NCBI GenBank assembly: GCA_049487715.1
Contig: CP150572.1
Coordinates: 62,001-126,000 of the forward strand
From: Pycnococcus provasolii
Lineage: Eukaryota; Chlorophyta; Pseudoscourfieldiophyceae; Pseudoscourfieldiales
Direction: 5' to 3'
Length of the DNA stretch: 64,000 bases
Shown here: in pieces, positions 52,674-61,715 of the stretch
Layout of the letters: every line of letters starts with the position of its first letter
How positions within the stretch are numbered: position 1 is the stretch's first letter
The notes under the pieces: generated by a model
What the model saw: only the letters and a program-made list of their open reading frames with translations
What the model was told of the DNA's origin: nothing
Database searches by the model: none
Program-made: the position numbers and the translations under genes

Positions 52674-53931
52674 TTATTTGCCACCCTTGGCGCACGCCTT
52701 CTTGATGACAGCGCACTTGCCGTCCATGTTGAAAGGGTGCAAGGCCGATCTTCGCCACCACCTTGCCAGTCGTCACGTCGACGACGTACTGGCGCCACGG
52801 GCGCGCCTCGTACAACGCCTCGAGATTGTCGTCCATCGTGTCCATCCACATGTTGCACTTGCCATCGCCCATGAAAGTCTCGAAGAAGCCCTTCGTCTCC
52901 TTCGCGATCTTGGCGCGATCCGCTTCCGTCTTGTGCCACGGCACCGGGCGCTTCATCGCGAGCGGCGTCGTCATGTGCATGCCACCGGCGTCGAAGACGT
53001 CGCACGGCTCCGCCTCGCGCAGGTAGACGTGCAGGTGCGGGACGCCGTTCGACACCTTGTACAGGTCCTCGGCGGCGTACGCGCGGTAGAAGGGGCACGT
53101 GATTCCGTCGAAGCTGAGGATGACGAGCTTCGTTCCCGCCGCGTTGGCCGCCTTCTTCGCCTCGGCCATGAGCGTGCTGTCCGGTCCACCGTTGATGCTC
53201 TTGATGGTGGCGTCAGGCGCGAGGTCACCGACGTTCGGCGACTTTTCGACGTACCCGGGCGTGGTGGCGGGGCGGTGCTCGCAGTACTTCTCCCACGTGA
53301 TTCCCTTGTTGTGCGGCGCGCCCGCCTTCTTCATCTCCGTTCGGTCCATGACCATCATGCCACCCATCATCGTGTCCCTGACTCGTCCGTGCATCTTCGG
53401 GTCGAAGGTTCCCGGCGCGTCCTTGAACGGCTTTCCCACGCTGCTGGGCACCATGAAGTCCGCCACTTCCTTCTGCGTGCAGTCGTTGTTGTGCTCGGTC
53501 ACCTTCATCAAGCCGTTCATCATCGAGCGCATGTTGCCCTACATTCATTCACACGAAGTTGTTTTTTTTCGTTTTTTTGGGGGGGGAGGGCGGGAGGGGG
53601 TTCGTGAGTGCGTGATCAAGGCGCGCGGGCAGATGTGTGTTTTTGTTTGTTTGTTTGTTTGTTTGTTTGTTTGTCTCAGAGAGCACGAGAGCGCGCGCGA
53701 ATGAGCGCCCAGTGACGAAAACGAGGAGGCTGCCATGTTTGCTCGATCGATCCATCCCAACCACCCCTGGAGCACCCACCTTAAGAGAAGGGAAGGGAAG
53801 GGAAGTGCACCACCTGCTTAATCTTTTTGAAGAAGAAGAAAAAACAAAAAAAAACAAAAACATACCTGCATCATGCCCGCCATCATCGGGCTCTTAAAGA
53901 TGGTACGTTCGTCTCCGCCGCAGCAGCCCAT
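52674..53931 (-). CDS. Deiodinase-like thioredoxin-fold protein with N-terminal MGCC (two exons, frame break)
   Basis: Exon 1 (53931-53866) encodes MGCCGGDERTIFKSPMMA and ends at a GTATGT donor; exon 2 starts at 53538 after a 327-bp intron. The start MGCC is a candidate myristoylation and palmitoylation site. The thioredoxin-like domain has GDLAPDATIKSINGG, FDGITCPFYRAYAAEDLY, and HLHVYLREAEPCDVFD, a pattern shared with iodothyronine deiodinase-like proteins; the catalytic-position residue is Cys (TGC), not selenocysteine. MDTMDDNLEALYEARPWR matches the family's later conserved block. One base in excess in the CCCTTT run at 52732-52737 shifts the frame; removing it gives APFNMDGKC and a natural stop at 52674 (309 residues). 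Confidence 0.75.
53643..53672 (+). repeat. GTTT tetranucleotide microsatellite in intron
   Basis: About seven TTTG/GTTT units stand in the intron of the deiodinase-like gene, read as CAAA on its own strand. Confidence 0.9.
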
Positions 53932-54600
53932 GGTAAAGTAAGTAGTGTAAAGGAAGTAGTTAAAGGAAGAGAGTGATCCAGAACGAAGAATGGAGAATGG
54001 AGAATGGAGACAAGTGACGTGCTCAAGTGTAGGTAACCTGACACTTCACGTGAGCTGAAGAAGAAGAAGGCCGAGACTCGACGAGCCTCCAAGGAGTCAG
54101 GAGACGTGCAAGAAACCAACAAGGGTAAGGGTAGAAGTCGACAAGAGCACAACGGTGAACGTTAACTGCCTGGAACTGCCTCGAAGGAACTCCAAAGGAC
54201 GACCAGTTGGGCCCCCGTGCGTCGAACCATTGAGGCTTCCTTTGGAAACGAAAGGGATCCCAAAGGACTCTCCGCTCCAAGGACGAGCCAAGGCCGAACC
54301 AGGCAGCCGTCGAAAGCAAGCGGCGGCGAATATCTAAACGTGTACCCTACGATAGTCTCGTAACAAGGACAGACTCTATAGAAAGCCTTAGGTGAAAGCC
54401 ACATCACATCAGGTGTCACGTGATGTCCCGTGACTTTAGAGAGGAAATCACCACATAGAATCACGTGATGGTCCGTCCCCCTCCCTGGGCTTTTTTGGAA
54501 TCTGTCACGTGATCGATGGGAAAATCGGGGGGGAAAATGACAAGTCCAAATGGTCGGTAGGGCGCGAATTCTGGAATGTGCAAGGCTGGCAAGACCAAGG

Positions 54601-54871
54601 GAGGGTGGAACAGGCAGACAGGAGAAAGAGTAGCTCGGGCAAGGTTTTCCCAGGGCCTGGCTGCCTGGCATTGCCTTCCGGGGGCCAAGGGAGGGGAAGG
54701 AGATAGACTGATAGAGTAAGGTAGTTGCCCAGGTGGTTCCCAGGCCCTGATAGGTGACGAAATGGTCCAGGCACCTCTTGCCCCTGGAAGGCAATGCCAG
54801 GCCCTGGGAAGTGCTCTTGCCAGGCCCTGGAAAACCTCTCCTGAGCTACTCTTTCTCCTGGGCCACCCTCC
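54601..54871. repeat. Inverted repeat, arms of about 85 bp
   Basis: Left arm 54601-54683 and right arm 54784-54871 are reverse complements with few mismatches; shared words include GAGAAAGAGTAGCTC, AGGTTTTCC, CAGGGCCTGG and CCTGGCATTGCCTTCC. The spacer is about 100 bp. The unit could be a foldback element or encode an RNA hairpin. Confidence 0.75.
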
Positions 54872-55090
54872 AAGGGCCCGCCCCTTTTGCCTCTCCCCTC
54901 TTCAACCTTAGCAGCTCTTCTTTTCAGTTTTCGCCACAGGAAGAGAGTCCACACTCCACAGGATCCTCCTCCTCCCTCCTCCTCCTCCTTGCCACAGCTG
55001 TAACTCGTGACGTCACCTCCTCCTTCACGACGCCCTTCTTGTGCTTGTGGGACCCCGGGGGGGGCAGCCCGGTCTATTCCCTCCCTTTTG

Positions 55091-55532
55091 TGACTTGTTC
55101 CCTTCCTGTTTCTTGCCTTGCAGCACCACCTTGCAGCCTTGTGATGCTTTCCCATTCCCCCTCGCCTCTTTGCTTGGCCATGGTCTCGGAGATGGCAATG
55201 GGCGAGAACGGCGCAGCCGGGCGAGTCTTGTTGGATTAGGTGAGGGCGAGCAACGGCTTAAGCAGCCGGGCGAGTCTTGTTGAGCTTACATGCGGGCGAG
55301 CAACGGCTTAAGCAGCCGTGCGAGTCTTGTAGAGCTTACGGTTTTGTTGAGCTTAAGTACGATAGTACTAGTATATTCGAGACACACTCAGCTCAGCTCG
55401 TAGCTCCGGCGTAGCAACTTGTTCAGGTGACTTGTTCCCTTCCCCGTCGGCCTTCGCTTCCCTTCGGCCACCTTGCAGCCTTGCTTTCCCATTCCACCTC
55501 TCCTCTTGGATCATGGCAATGGTCTCGGAGAT
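55091..55532. repeat. Pair of about 105-bp direct repeats flanking tandem units
   Basis: TGACTTGTTCCCTTCC opens both copies, and CACCTTGCAGCCTTG and TGGTCTCGGAGAT also recur in order. The inner tandem unit contains GGGCGAGCAACGGCTTAAGC and GCGAGTCTTGT. An arrangement of two flanking repeats around an inner unit can come from a transposon remnant or from local duplication. Confidence 0.65.
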
Positions 55533-55743
55533 AATAGGTCGTCGTCGTGTGTGTGTGTGTGTGTGTTTACACTTTTACCACCTACTTATACCACGCCTCA
55601 TCTCTCCGATGTTCACTACTTACGTAGCTGTGAACTCCTCGTGAAGTCTTGAGGATGGGAACGTAGTACCTGCCTTACGACTTGACTTGACTTGACATTG
55701 CCCACCCTGAATGAAATAACTAACTCATAGACTACTCACTTAC

Positions 55744-56436
55744 TCAACCAGCGGCGGCAACGGCAACGCGCTCGAACGTCTGATCGCACACGATGGCGTC
55801 GTCGCTCGCACTCCCGTCGTCCAAACGACGCAGGAACGTTCGGCGAACGACCATCGTCCCGTCCGTCGCGCTCAAGTACCGCTCAGTCGTCTCCCAACCC
55901 AGCGGCGTGCCGCTCTCCGTGATGTGGCGCACACCACCCTGACGGCTCACCAGAGCGGTATGCCTGTGTACCGTCGCAGCGTCCTTTCCGAAAATGTCGC
56001 TCGCGCCACTGAAACTCTCCTCCCACTCGCCGAGCGGGTACGTGATCGTGCGACTCGCACCACGACCAGGCTTGCGCGTTGTCACGTCCCACGCACCAGG
56101 CTCTTGCTCGTTAGGCGACCACTCCTGCACGTACTCCTCCCGAACGATCGAGCGCGCCGCGTCGACGTCGTGCCCGTGCGCCACCAGATACTGCACGTTC
56201 GCGTTGAGATCGTCCCCCTCTTCCACAATCGGAACACGCGACCACGTCCCCAGTAGCCACGACGCGTCGAGACTGTCTTCGTTGTCTTCGCTTCTTCCCT
56301 GTGGAGGTACCATGGGTACGTTTCCCATCATCGCGCGAATCACTGAGGGACGTCTCACAGCACGAGTACCCAAGGAAACACGGCCAATTGGCGGAGAAGG
56401 AGAAGAGCGGGTGCGAAAAGGCAAGGCGGGCGCCAT
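55744..56436 (-). CDS. Calycin/lipocalin-like protein with organelle-type leader
   Basis: The first ATG is at 56436 (MAPALPFRTR); the longer frame opens with TTG. It gives 230 residues. Residues 1-45 are Arg/Ser/Pro-rich with few acids and look like a plastid or mitochondrial leader. The mature part has SLDASWLLGTWSRV, the G-x-W near the start of calycin beta-barrels, then many alternating strands (VREEYVQEWSP, ASRTITYPLGEW, TMVVRRTFLRRLDD, DAIVCDQTFERV). It may bind a small hydrophobic ligand such as a pigment or fatty acid; this is inferred. No family name is certain. Confidence 0.55.
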   Translation of the reverse strand: MAPALPFRTRSSPSPPIGRVSLGTRAVRRPSVIRAMMGNVPMVPPQGRSEDNEDSLDASWLLGTWSRVPIVEEGDDLNANVQYLVAHGHDVDAARSIVREEYVQEWSPNEQEPGAWDVTTRKPGRGASRTITYPLGEWEESFSGASDIFGKDAATVHRHTALVSRQGGVRHITESGTPLGWETTERYLSATDGTMVVRRTFLRRLDDGSASDDAIVCDQTFERVAVAAAG

Positions 56437-56529
56437 ATATGCAGAGTGATCTCTGGGGACTCTCTGAGAGGAGGGAGAGGTTTGGTTTATCCAAAATCCC
56501 AACCGAACCTGAAGGGGGGGAGGACGTTC

Positions 56530-56548
56530 GGGTTAGGGTTAGGGTTAG
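56530..56548 (+). repeat. Telomere-like TTAGGG box upstream of calycin-like gene
   Basis: Three units of GTTAGGGTTAGGGTTAG about 95 bp upstream of the ATG at 56436 on the minus strand. It reads as CCCTAA in the gene's sense direction. Confidence 0.75.
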
Positions 56549-56613
56549 CGCTTGGGACTTGGGCTTGGGACTTGGGCTTGGGACTTGGGCTGTGGCCTGT
56601 GGGTGGTTTAAAA

Positions 56614-56668
56614 TGTGACGGCCGTTGGACAAAAGAGTAAAGTACATTCCATTACTGAATGAAGGAAG
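56614..56668 (-). repeat. Dispersed 3'-end element, copy D
   Basis: Read on the minus strand, it starts 22 bp after the THO2 stop. It has CTTCATTCAGTAATGGAA, TGTACTTTACTCTT and GTCCAACGGCCGTCAC, which match copies A-C in the same order. Confidence 0.75.
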
Positions 56669-56689
56669 GAGCGCTCGATCTTCGCAACC

Positions 56690-59600
56690 TTAGTTCCGTC
56701 CACGACGCGCACCTCCGCGCGGGGGAGGAGGCTCATCGCGACGATCCATCTCGCGACGGTCGCGAGGACCGTCGCGAGGACCGCCGCGAGGAGGAGGGCC
56801 GCCACCGCGTGGGTCGTCGCGAGGGTCGCCGCGGTGCGACGGCGGAGGGGCGTCGCGACGACCACCCTGCACCTGCGGTGGCGGAGGACCGCCGCGCATG
56901 TCGCGGCGATCGCGGTCGTCGCGGCGGTCGCGATCACCTCGCACAGGCGGCGGCGGATCGGCGCCACGCGGCGGAGATCGGCGCAAAGATGGCTGCATCT
57001 GCGCTTCTCTATCGCGACTCTCGCGATCGCGCTTTCCCAGAACTCCGCCGCCACCACGGCGTGAACGACCGCCGTCTCCAGAAGGAGGGGGTGCGGCAGC
57101 TGCACCGTCTCTCGGACCCATCGCAGCCGCGGCCGCGGCTGCCGCCGCCGACTTGGACGATGCGGCGGCAGACTTGTTTCCATTGTCCACATCCATGGCG
57201 GTAGCTTGCTTCTTCGGCGCCTGAGCGGCAGCCGCAGCAGCGGCCGCGGCAGCAGCTGCTGCTGTCTTAGAAGATGTGGTAGCAGCCTTAGAAGATGTGG
57301 CAGCAGCCTTAGAAGATGCGGCAGCCTTCTTGTTGCCACCATCCGTCTCCATCGGATTAAAAGGAGCAGCTCCGATGGAGAGCTTTTTGGACGTTTCCTT
57401 GTTGCTCGCATCCTTCTTCTCACCGCCGTCCTCCTCCTTGCTCTTCTTCGGCTTCTTCGGCAGCTTCAGGCTCAGCTGCGCGTGGTACCTCGTCGCGAGC
57501 ACCTTCAGATCCTCCATGTCGCTTGACTTCAGCTTCGTCACCTCGTCGTTCAGGCGCTCGACATGCTCTTTAGCCGTTGGGAAGAAATCGGCGATTCGAG
57601 TCAGCAGCGTCAGCGCGTTGCGCACCTCGCTGTGGTCGCTCCCGCCGAGGCAGGCGAGGAACTGCGTCGTCAGCTTCTTGTGCCACAAGCTTGCCAACTT
57701 CTCAAACTCCTTGAAAGACACCTGGCCGTCGCCATCGCCGTTCTCCTCGCCGACAACACCGCCGACAACGCGTGAAAAATTCTGCGAAAGTCCAGGGCGG
57801 CTGCCAGCCTCGGCGTCGAACGTGCTCTCATCGCTGCACCATTTCGAGATGAGACCCAGCACCTCGCGCATGAATGTGCCAAGTCTGCCAGCCTCGTGGC
57901 GCGTGCTAAAGAACATCGCGGAGCTCATGTGCTTGACCACGGTGTCGAGGTAGTGCACGGTCGACAAGTTTGGTGTTCCCATCTCGTGCACGCGAAGCAT
58001 GAATCGTGCGCAAAAGGCGGCGTCGACGGGCGAGAAGAGTGCGCGAGGGAGAACGCAGTGCTGCACTACCATCTCCATCGTCACGACTCGATTCGGCTCT
58101 CCGTTGTCAGCACTGAGCCACGTATCCGAGAACCAAAGTCCCTTCTCACGCACCAGCCGCTGCCGTGCCGTACGCTCCTCCTCCACATGCGCCTGCTCAG
58201 CCTTCTCAAGCCTTGTCCTGATTTCCACCAGGCGATCGCGCTCCGTCTTTTTCGCCTTCAACTGCTGCTGATCCATGCCGTGAGACTGGGGATTCGCCAT
58301 CACCCTGTTAATGGCTACAATCCCTGCTTGCAGCTTGTCTTTCTCCGATGCGTACTTATCTGTCGGCACAGAAAGCGTTGGAAGGCTGGATGCCCAAAAG
58401 CTCAAGTAAAACTGAGGGCTGATGGATGTCCACGCCGATGCGGGGCACATGCGACGAACTTCCGAAATCAGTCGCTCCCAGCTCCACTCGACGGCAGCGG
58501 CGCCGGGCATGTCCGTCGGGGCGGACAAGCGAAGCGCGGTTGTCGATGCCCAGTCCTTGGGATCCGCGGGGCAGGCGCAGAGAACGCCGCTCAAAATTGG
58601 GCGATACATGGCAAATAAAACTGCCGGATCGAGCTTGAGGTCGAGCATGCGCTGCATGGGAGGCAGCACCGCGGCGTACTTGGACATGTCCAGCTGCACC
58701 TCCTGAATGAAAGAGATGAACTGCAGCAGCGCCTCCGATGCTCTGTCGAACAGCTCGCCCAGCACCTTCAGAGGCGTGCCATCCTCCTGCGCCTCGCGCG
58801 AAAGCACAATCTCGTCTCGCGTGCGCGCGATGAGAACCACGAGCTTCATTCCCATCGACAGCTTCTCATCTCCCGCGGCACGATCAAGGCCGAGAGTTCC
58901 AGCAAGTCGCGCTAGCGTTCGGCGCGTGATCGGCTTCGTCTGCTGCTCCTTCTGCGCCTGTGTCATGATTGCCTCGTGTCGCAGCTGGCGGTGCCCCGCC
59001 ATGCATTCCAGCTGCGCGTCGCTGAGATCCTCGAGAGGCTCCACCAGCGCCATGCGCGATATGAGCTCTTTGAGCACCGTCAAGCTGAGACCGCTGTCGC
59101 GTGCGAGCAGGCTCTGTACGACGTATTGTAGGATCGCCTCGAGGTCCAGCTGCTTGTGCTTCTTGCAGAGCGCGCTGGTCCCGCTCGCCAAGTTGATGAG
59201 CCAGTCGGAGAGATTCAGGCCATCCTTTTTCAGCCCGCCTCGCGATTTCAGCGTGAGCCTCTCAAGAAGCACGAATGTCAGCACATCGTGGTCGACCGAA
59301 GTGAGCCTGCCCGTCACGTCCACCACCGGCTCGACGAGGTTGCCATACGCCTCAATCTGCTCCACGATTGCGGTGAGAACGGGATACGGGTTGCCGTGAG
59401 CAACCTTGGCCATGTGCTTTTCCACCAATTTCGTCGCCTCGCGGTCCTTCGTCACGCGCCGCATCATGCGCCTGGTTGCGAGGACCGAGTTCTTGTGCGC
59501 TCGGTGCAGCTCCGGCACGTAGCACGTCCACATCGGAACGGGTATCCTCACATCGCTTAGCCACGCAGCCTCCGCCGTGACGGCGGCAGCTTCATCGTCC

Positions 59601-61465
59601 TGCCCAGCCGCGGCGCTGGTTGCGGGCACCGCCACGCCCTGCGCCACCTCGTCTTTCTGCGCGTACGACGTCGCGCGCTGCAGCGCGTTGCGCCATGCGC
59701 CGTAGCACCGGAAACGTGCCTCGTACCGCATTGTTTGCAGCACATTCCACGCCTCGCTGGACGCCGCGTTGTTCGCCGTGAGCAGGCTGAGTGCGGGAAG
59801 TCCCGCTGAGCTCATGAATTGTTCCGCATCAGCGAGAGCGCGCGCCTTCTTCTCCGAGTCGCCCGCCGCCGCCGCGGCATCGACATGCGCGCGCATGCAG
59901 CGGCACGCGCGTGCATGAAGCGAGGCATCGTACGCGAGTCGTGGTCCCAGCAAAGCGAACAAAGCGAAGGCTTCTCTTGGAATTTCGTGCCGCGCGTCGC
60001 CCGGCGTCACCTGCACCGGTCCCATCGCAACGCCCTTGGGGAATAGCGCGCGTCTGGGCTCCTCGAGCAGAGCGCGAGCGCGCGCGATGATTCCGTCGCG
60101 CACGGTCGGGACGGATGTGGGATCCGTGCCACCAACGCCGACGAGCGCGACGAATAGCTTGCGTGTCGCCTCGTGCTTCCAGTGCCCGAGCTTGAAGAGA
60201 TGTCCAAGCACGCCTAGCTTTTGATCGTGCGCAAGCTTGTGCGTCTCGTCGCCATTCAGCGCGCCTACAGGAAGCAGATCGAGAGGCAGCTGTGAGCGAC
60301 CAGCCGCCTCCTCGGCTGCCGATGCAGCCTTTGTGTTCCCATTTTCGTCCTTCGCATTGAGGCTGACGACACCAATTTTTGTATTCTCCGCGTGCGAGCG
60401 CACGACAGCCGGCTTGACGAGCGCGTTCGTCTGCTCGAGTGACGGGTGAAGGTGCGGCCACAGCGTTCCCATGGAGACGATGTTGTTTCCCACGGCGGCG
60501 GCGACGACTCCGTAGACGGCGTCAGGGGTTGCTTCGTCGGGCCAGGACGTTGCTGCGGGAGGTGCGGCGACGGCGGACTTTCCTGCTTGCATCGCGTGGA
60601 ATGCGCGAAGACGCACGCCGAGCACATGCACGATTCCTGTTTGCGCTTCGTCGTTTCCGAATAGTTTGCTGAGTATTTCCGCGTACCGCGCGTCGTGCGG
60701 GAAGCTGGCCCATGCGCTGAACACGACGTCCATGACTCTGTTGGGGTCGAGGTCGAATCTGCCAACAAGTGCGAGTGCGAACTGCGTGGCCCACTGTACG
60801 GACTCCGGTCCTGCAGGCATGCTTCCCATGGCGAAGAGTCGTTCGAAGAGTTTGGCGAACCCTTCTGACGACTCGCGGAGGAGGTTGTATTTCGCTTGCG
60901 TGTAGAACATTTTCGTGTGTATCCTGACTTCTTTTCTCTTGTAGGCAGCCATGTCTGTGATGGCGCCAGCTTCCGCCAGTAAGTCCGGCGGTGCGCGACA
61001 CATGAGTTCTGCGCGTGAAATTAACGACGCGTCCAGGAGTGTTTTCGTCGCGTCGCCTAGCGCTTGTTTCGCCTGTTCGACGGTTCTTTTATCTGATGAT
61101 TTCGGCAGCGCGTTCGCCTCGAGCGCCATCCACACGCACCACAGCGATTCGAGAAAGCATCCTGCGGGAACGATCATCTGGGAGGAGGCGGCATGTTCTT
61201 CTTCAACATCATTCGACAATGACGAAGACGAGCTCTTCTTCTTTTTCGCCGCCGACGCCGACGCCGACGCCGACGACGAAGACGATAAGAGCGCGACGAG
61301 CGTGTCGTGATCTGTGGTCATGAGCCCACGTGCGATCGCCCAGCATATTTCGTATGAAAGTGTCAAGGAATCAGACTCTTCTAAGGTCAACCCCGAGGAG
61401 ACGGACCAGGCACCACCACCACCACCCTTCTTGCAGAGAAAACGCCAAGAGGACTCGTGCGCCAT
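56690..61465 (-). CDS. THOC2: THO complex subunit 2 (THOC2/Tho2) with an EF-hand-like loop and basic tail
   Basis: THO couples transcription to mRNP assembly and export, and Tho2 is its largest scaffold. The first ATG is at 61465 (MAHESSWRFL), giving 1591 residues; the upstream open frame opens with TTG and runs into telomere-like sequence. The N-terminal half is helical. The conserved middle and C-terminal regions have PQFYLSFWASSLPTLSVP, IVAINRVMANPQSHGMDQQQ, MVVQHCVLPRALFSPVDAAF and DMEDLKVLATRYHAQLSLKL, in the order seen in Tho2 proteins. A 12-residue EF-hand-type loop (NGDGDGQVSFKE) interrupts the C-terminal region, coded at 57708-57743, and is not a normal part of Tho2. The tail is Ala-rich, then Arg/Asp/Gly-rich (RDRRDDRDRRDMRG) and may bind RNA. 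Copy D of the 3' element follows the stop. Confidence 0.88.
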   Translation of the reverse strand: MAHESSWRFLCKKGGGGGAWSVSSGLTLEESDSLTLSYEICWAIARGLMTTDHDTLVALLSSSSSASASASAAKKKKSSSSSLSNDVEEEHAASSQMIVPAGCFLESLWCVWMALEANALPKSSDKRTVEQAKQALGDATKTLLDASLISRAELMCRAPPDLLAEAGAITDMAAYKRKEVRIHTKMFYTQAKYNLLRESSEGFAKLFERLFAMGSMPAGPESVQWATQFALALVGRFDLDPNRVMDVVFSAWASFPHDARYAEILSKLFGNDEAQTGIVHVLGVRLRAFHAMQAGKSAVAAPPAATSWPDEATPDAVYGVVAAAVGNNIVSMGTLWPHLHPSLEQTNALVKPAVVRSHAENTKIGVVSLNAKDENGNTKAASAAEEAAGRSQLPLDLLPVGALNGDETHKLAHDQKLGVLGHLFKLGHWKHEATRKLFVALVGVGGTDPTSVPTVRDGIIARARALLEEPRRALFPKGVAMGPVQVTPGDARHEIPREAFALFALLGPRLAYDASLHARACRCMRAHVDAAAAAGDSEKKARALADAEQFMSSAGLPALSLLTANNAASSEAWNVLQTMRYEARFRCYGAWRNALQRATSYAQKDEVAQGVAVPATSAAAGQDDEAAAVTAEAAWLSDVRIPVPMWTCYVPELHRAHKNSVLATRRMMRRVTKDREATKLVEKHMAKVAHGNPYPVLTAIVEQIEAYGNLVEPVVDVTGRLTSVDHDVLTFVLLERLTLKSRGGLKKDGLNLSDWLINLASGTSALCKKHKQLDLEAILQYVVQSLLARDSGLSLTVLKELISRMALVEPLEDLSDAQLECMAGHRQLRHEAIMTQAQKEQQTKPITRRTLARLAGTLGLDRAAGDEKLSMGMKLVVLIARTRDEIVLSREAQEDGTPLKVLGELFDRASEALLQFISFIQEVQLDMSKYAAVLPPMQRMLDLKLDPAVLFAMYRPILSGVLCACPADPKDWASTTALRLSAPTDMPGAAAVEWSWERLISEVRRMCPASAWTSISPQFYLSFWASSLPTLSVPTDKYASEKDKLQAGIVAINRVMANPQSHGMDQQQLKAKKTERDRLVEIRTRLEKAEQAHVEEERTARQRLVREKGLWFSDTWLSADNGEPNRVVTMEMVVQHCVLPRALFSPVDAAFCARFMLRVHEMGTPNLSTVHYLDTVVKHMSSAMFFSTRHEAGRLGTFMREVLGLISKWCSDESTFDAEAGSRPGLSQNFSRVVGGVVGEENGDGDGQVSFKEFEKLASLWHKKLTTQFLACLGGSDHSEVRNALTLLTRIADFFPTAKEHVERLNDEVTKLKSSDMEDLKVLATRYHAQLSLKLPKKPKKSKEEDGGEKKDASNKETSKKLSIGAAPFNPMETDGGNKKAAASSKAAATSSKAATTSSKTAAAAAAAAAAAAAQAPKKQATAMDVDNGNKSAAASSKSAAAAAAAAAMGPRDGAAAAPPPSGDGGRSRRGGGGVLGKRDRESRDREAQMQPSLRRSPPRGADPPPPVRGDRDRRDDRDRRDMRGGPPPPQVQGGRRDAPPPSHRGDPRDDPRGGGPPPRGGPRDGPRDRREMDRRDEPPPPRGGARRGRN

Positions 61466-61524
61466 CCGGAGGTTTGGGAGAGGAGAGGGGTGCGAAATGG
61501 CGCCGCCGAACTGCGCCCAGGCCC

Positions 61525-61715
61525 GAACCCTAGCGCTAACCCTAACCCTAGGCAATACCCTAATCAGAATGAATAATACCCTAATCCTCCTCCCCCTCCC
61601 TCCCCTCCCTTTCTTTTTGCCTTTTAGCTTGCTTTGAGTAGTACATTACGGCTAGGGTTACGCTAGGGTTACGCTAGGGCTACGGATTAGGGCTAGGGTT
61701 ACAGCTAGGGTTACG
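61525..61715. promoter_or_regulatory. THO2 upstream region with telomere-like boxes
   Basis: CCCTAA words stand at 61525-61551 and at 61558 and 61579, and GCTAGGGTTAC units at about 61651-61715 form a degenerate tandem. The first cluster is within 60-90 bp of the THO2 start. Confidence 0.6.

Larger units (their letters stand above)
53932..55743. other. Repeat-rich intergenic region, possible mobile-element remnants
   Basis: No gene is supported over 1.8 kb. From left to right it holds three TCACGTGAT words (about 54410-54515), a large inverted repeat (54601-54871), two direct repeats of about 105 bp (55091-55195 and 55428-55532) and, between them, about 2.7 tandem units of about 50 bp (55205-55340). 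A TG microsatellite follows at about 55545-55565. Confidence 0.6.

Noticed and set aside
52674-53538. Selenocysteine at the deiodinase-like active site
   Set aside because: The residue is coded by TGC (Cys) and no in-frame TGA lies in the domain.
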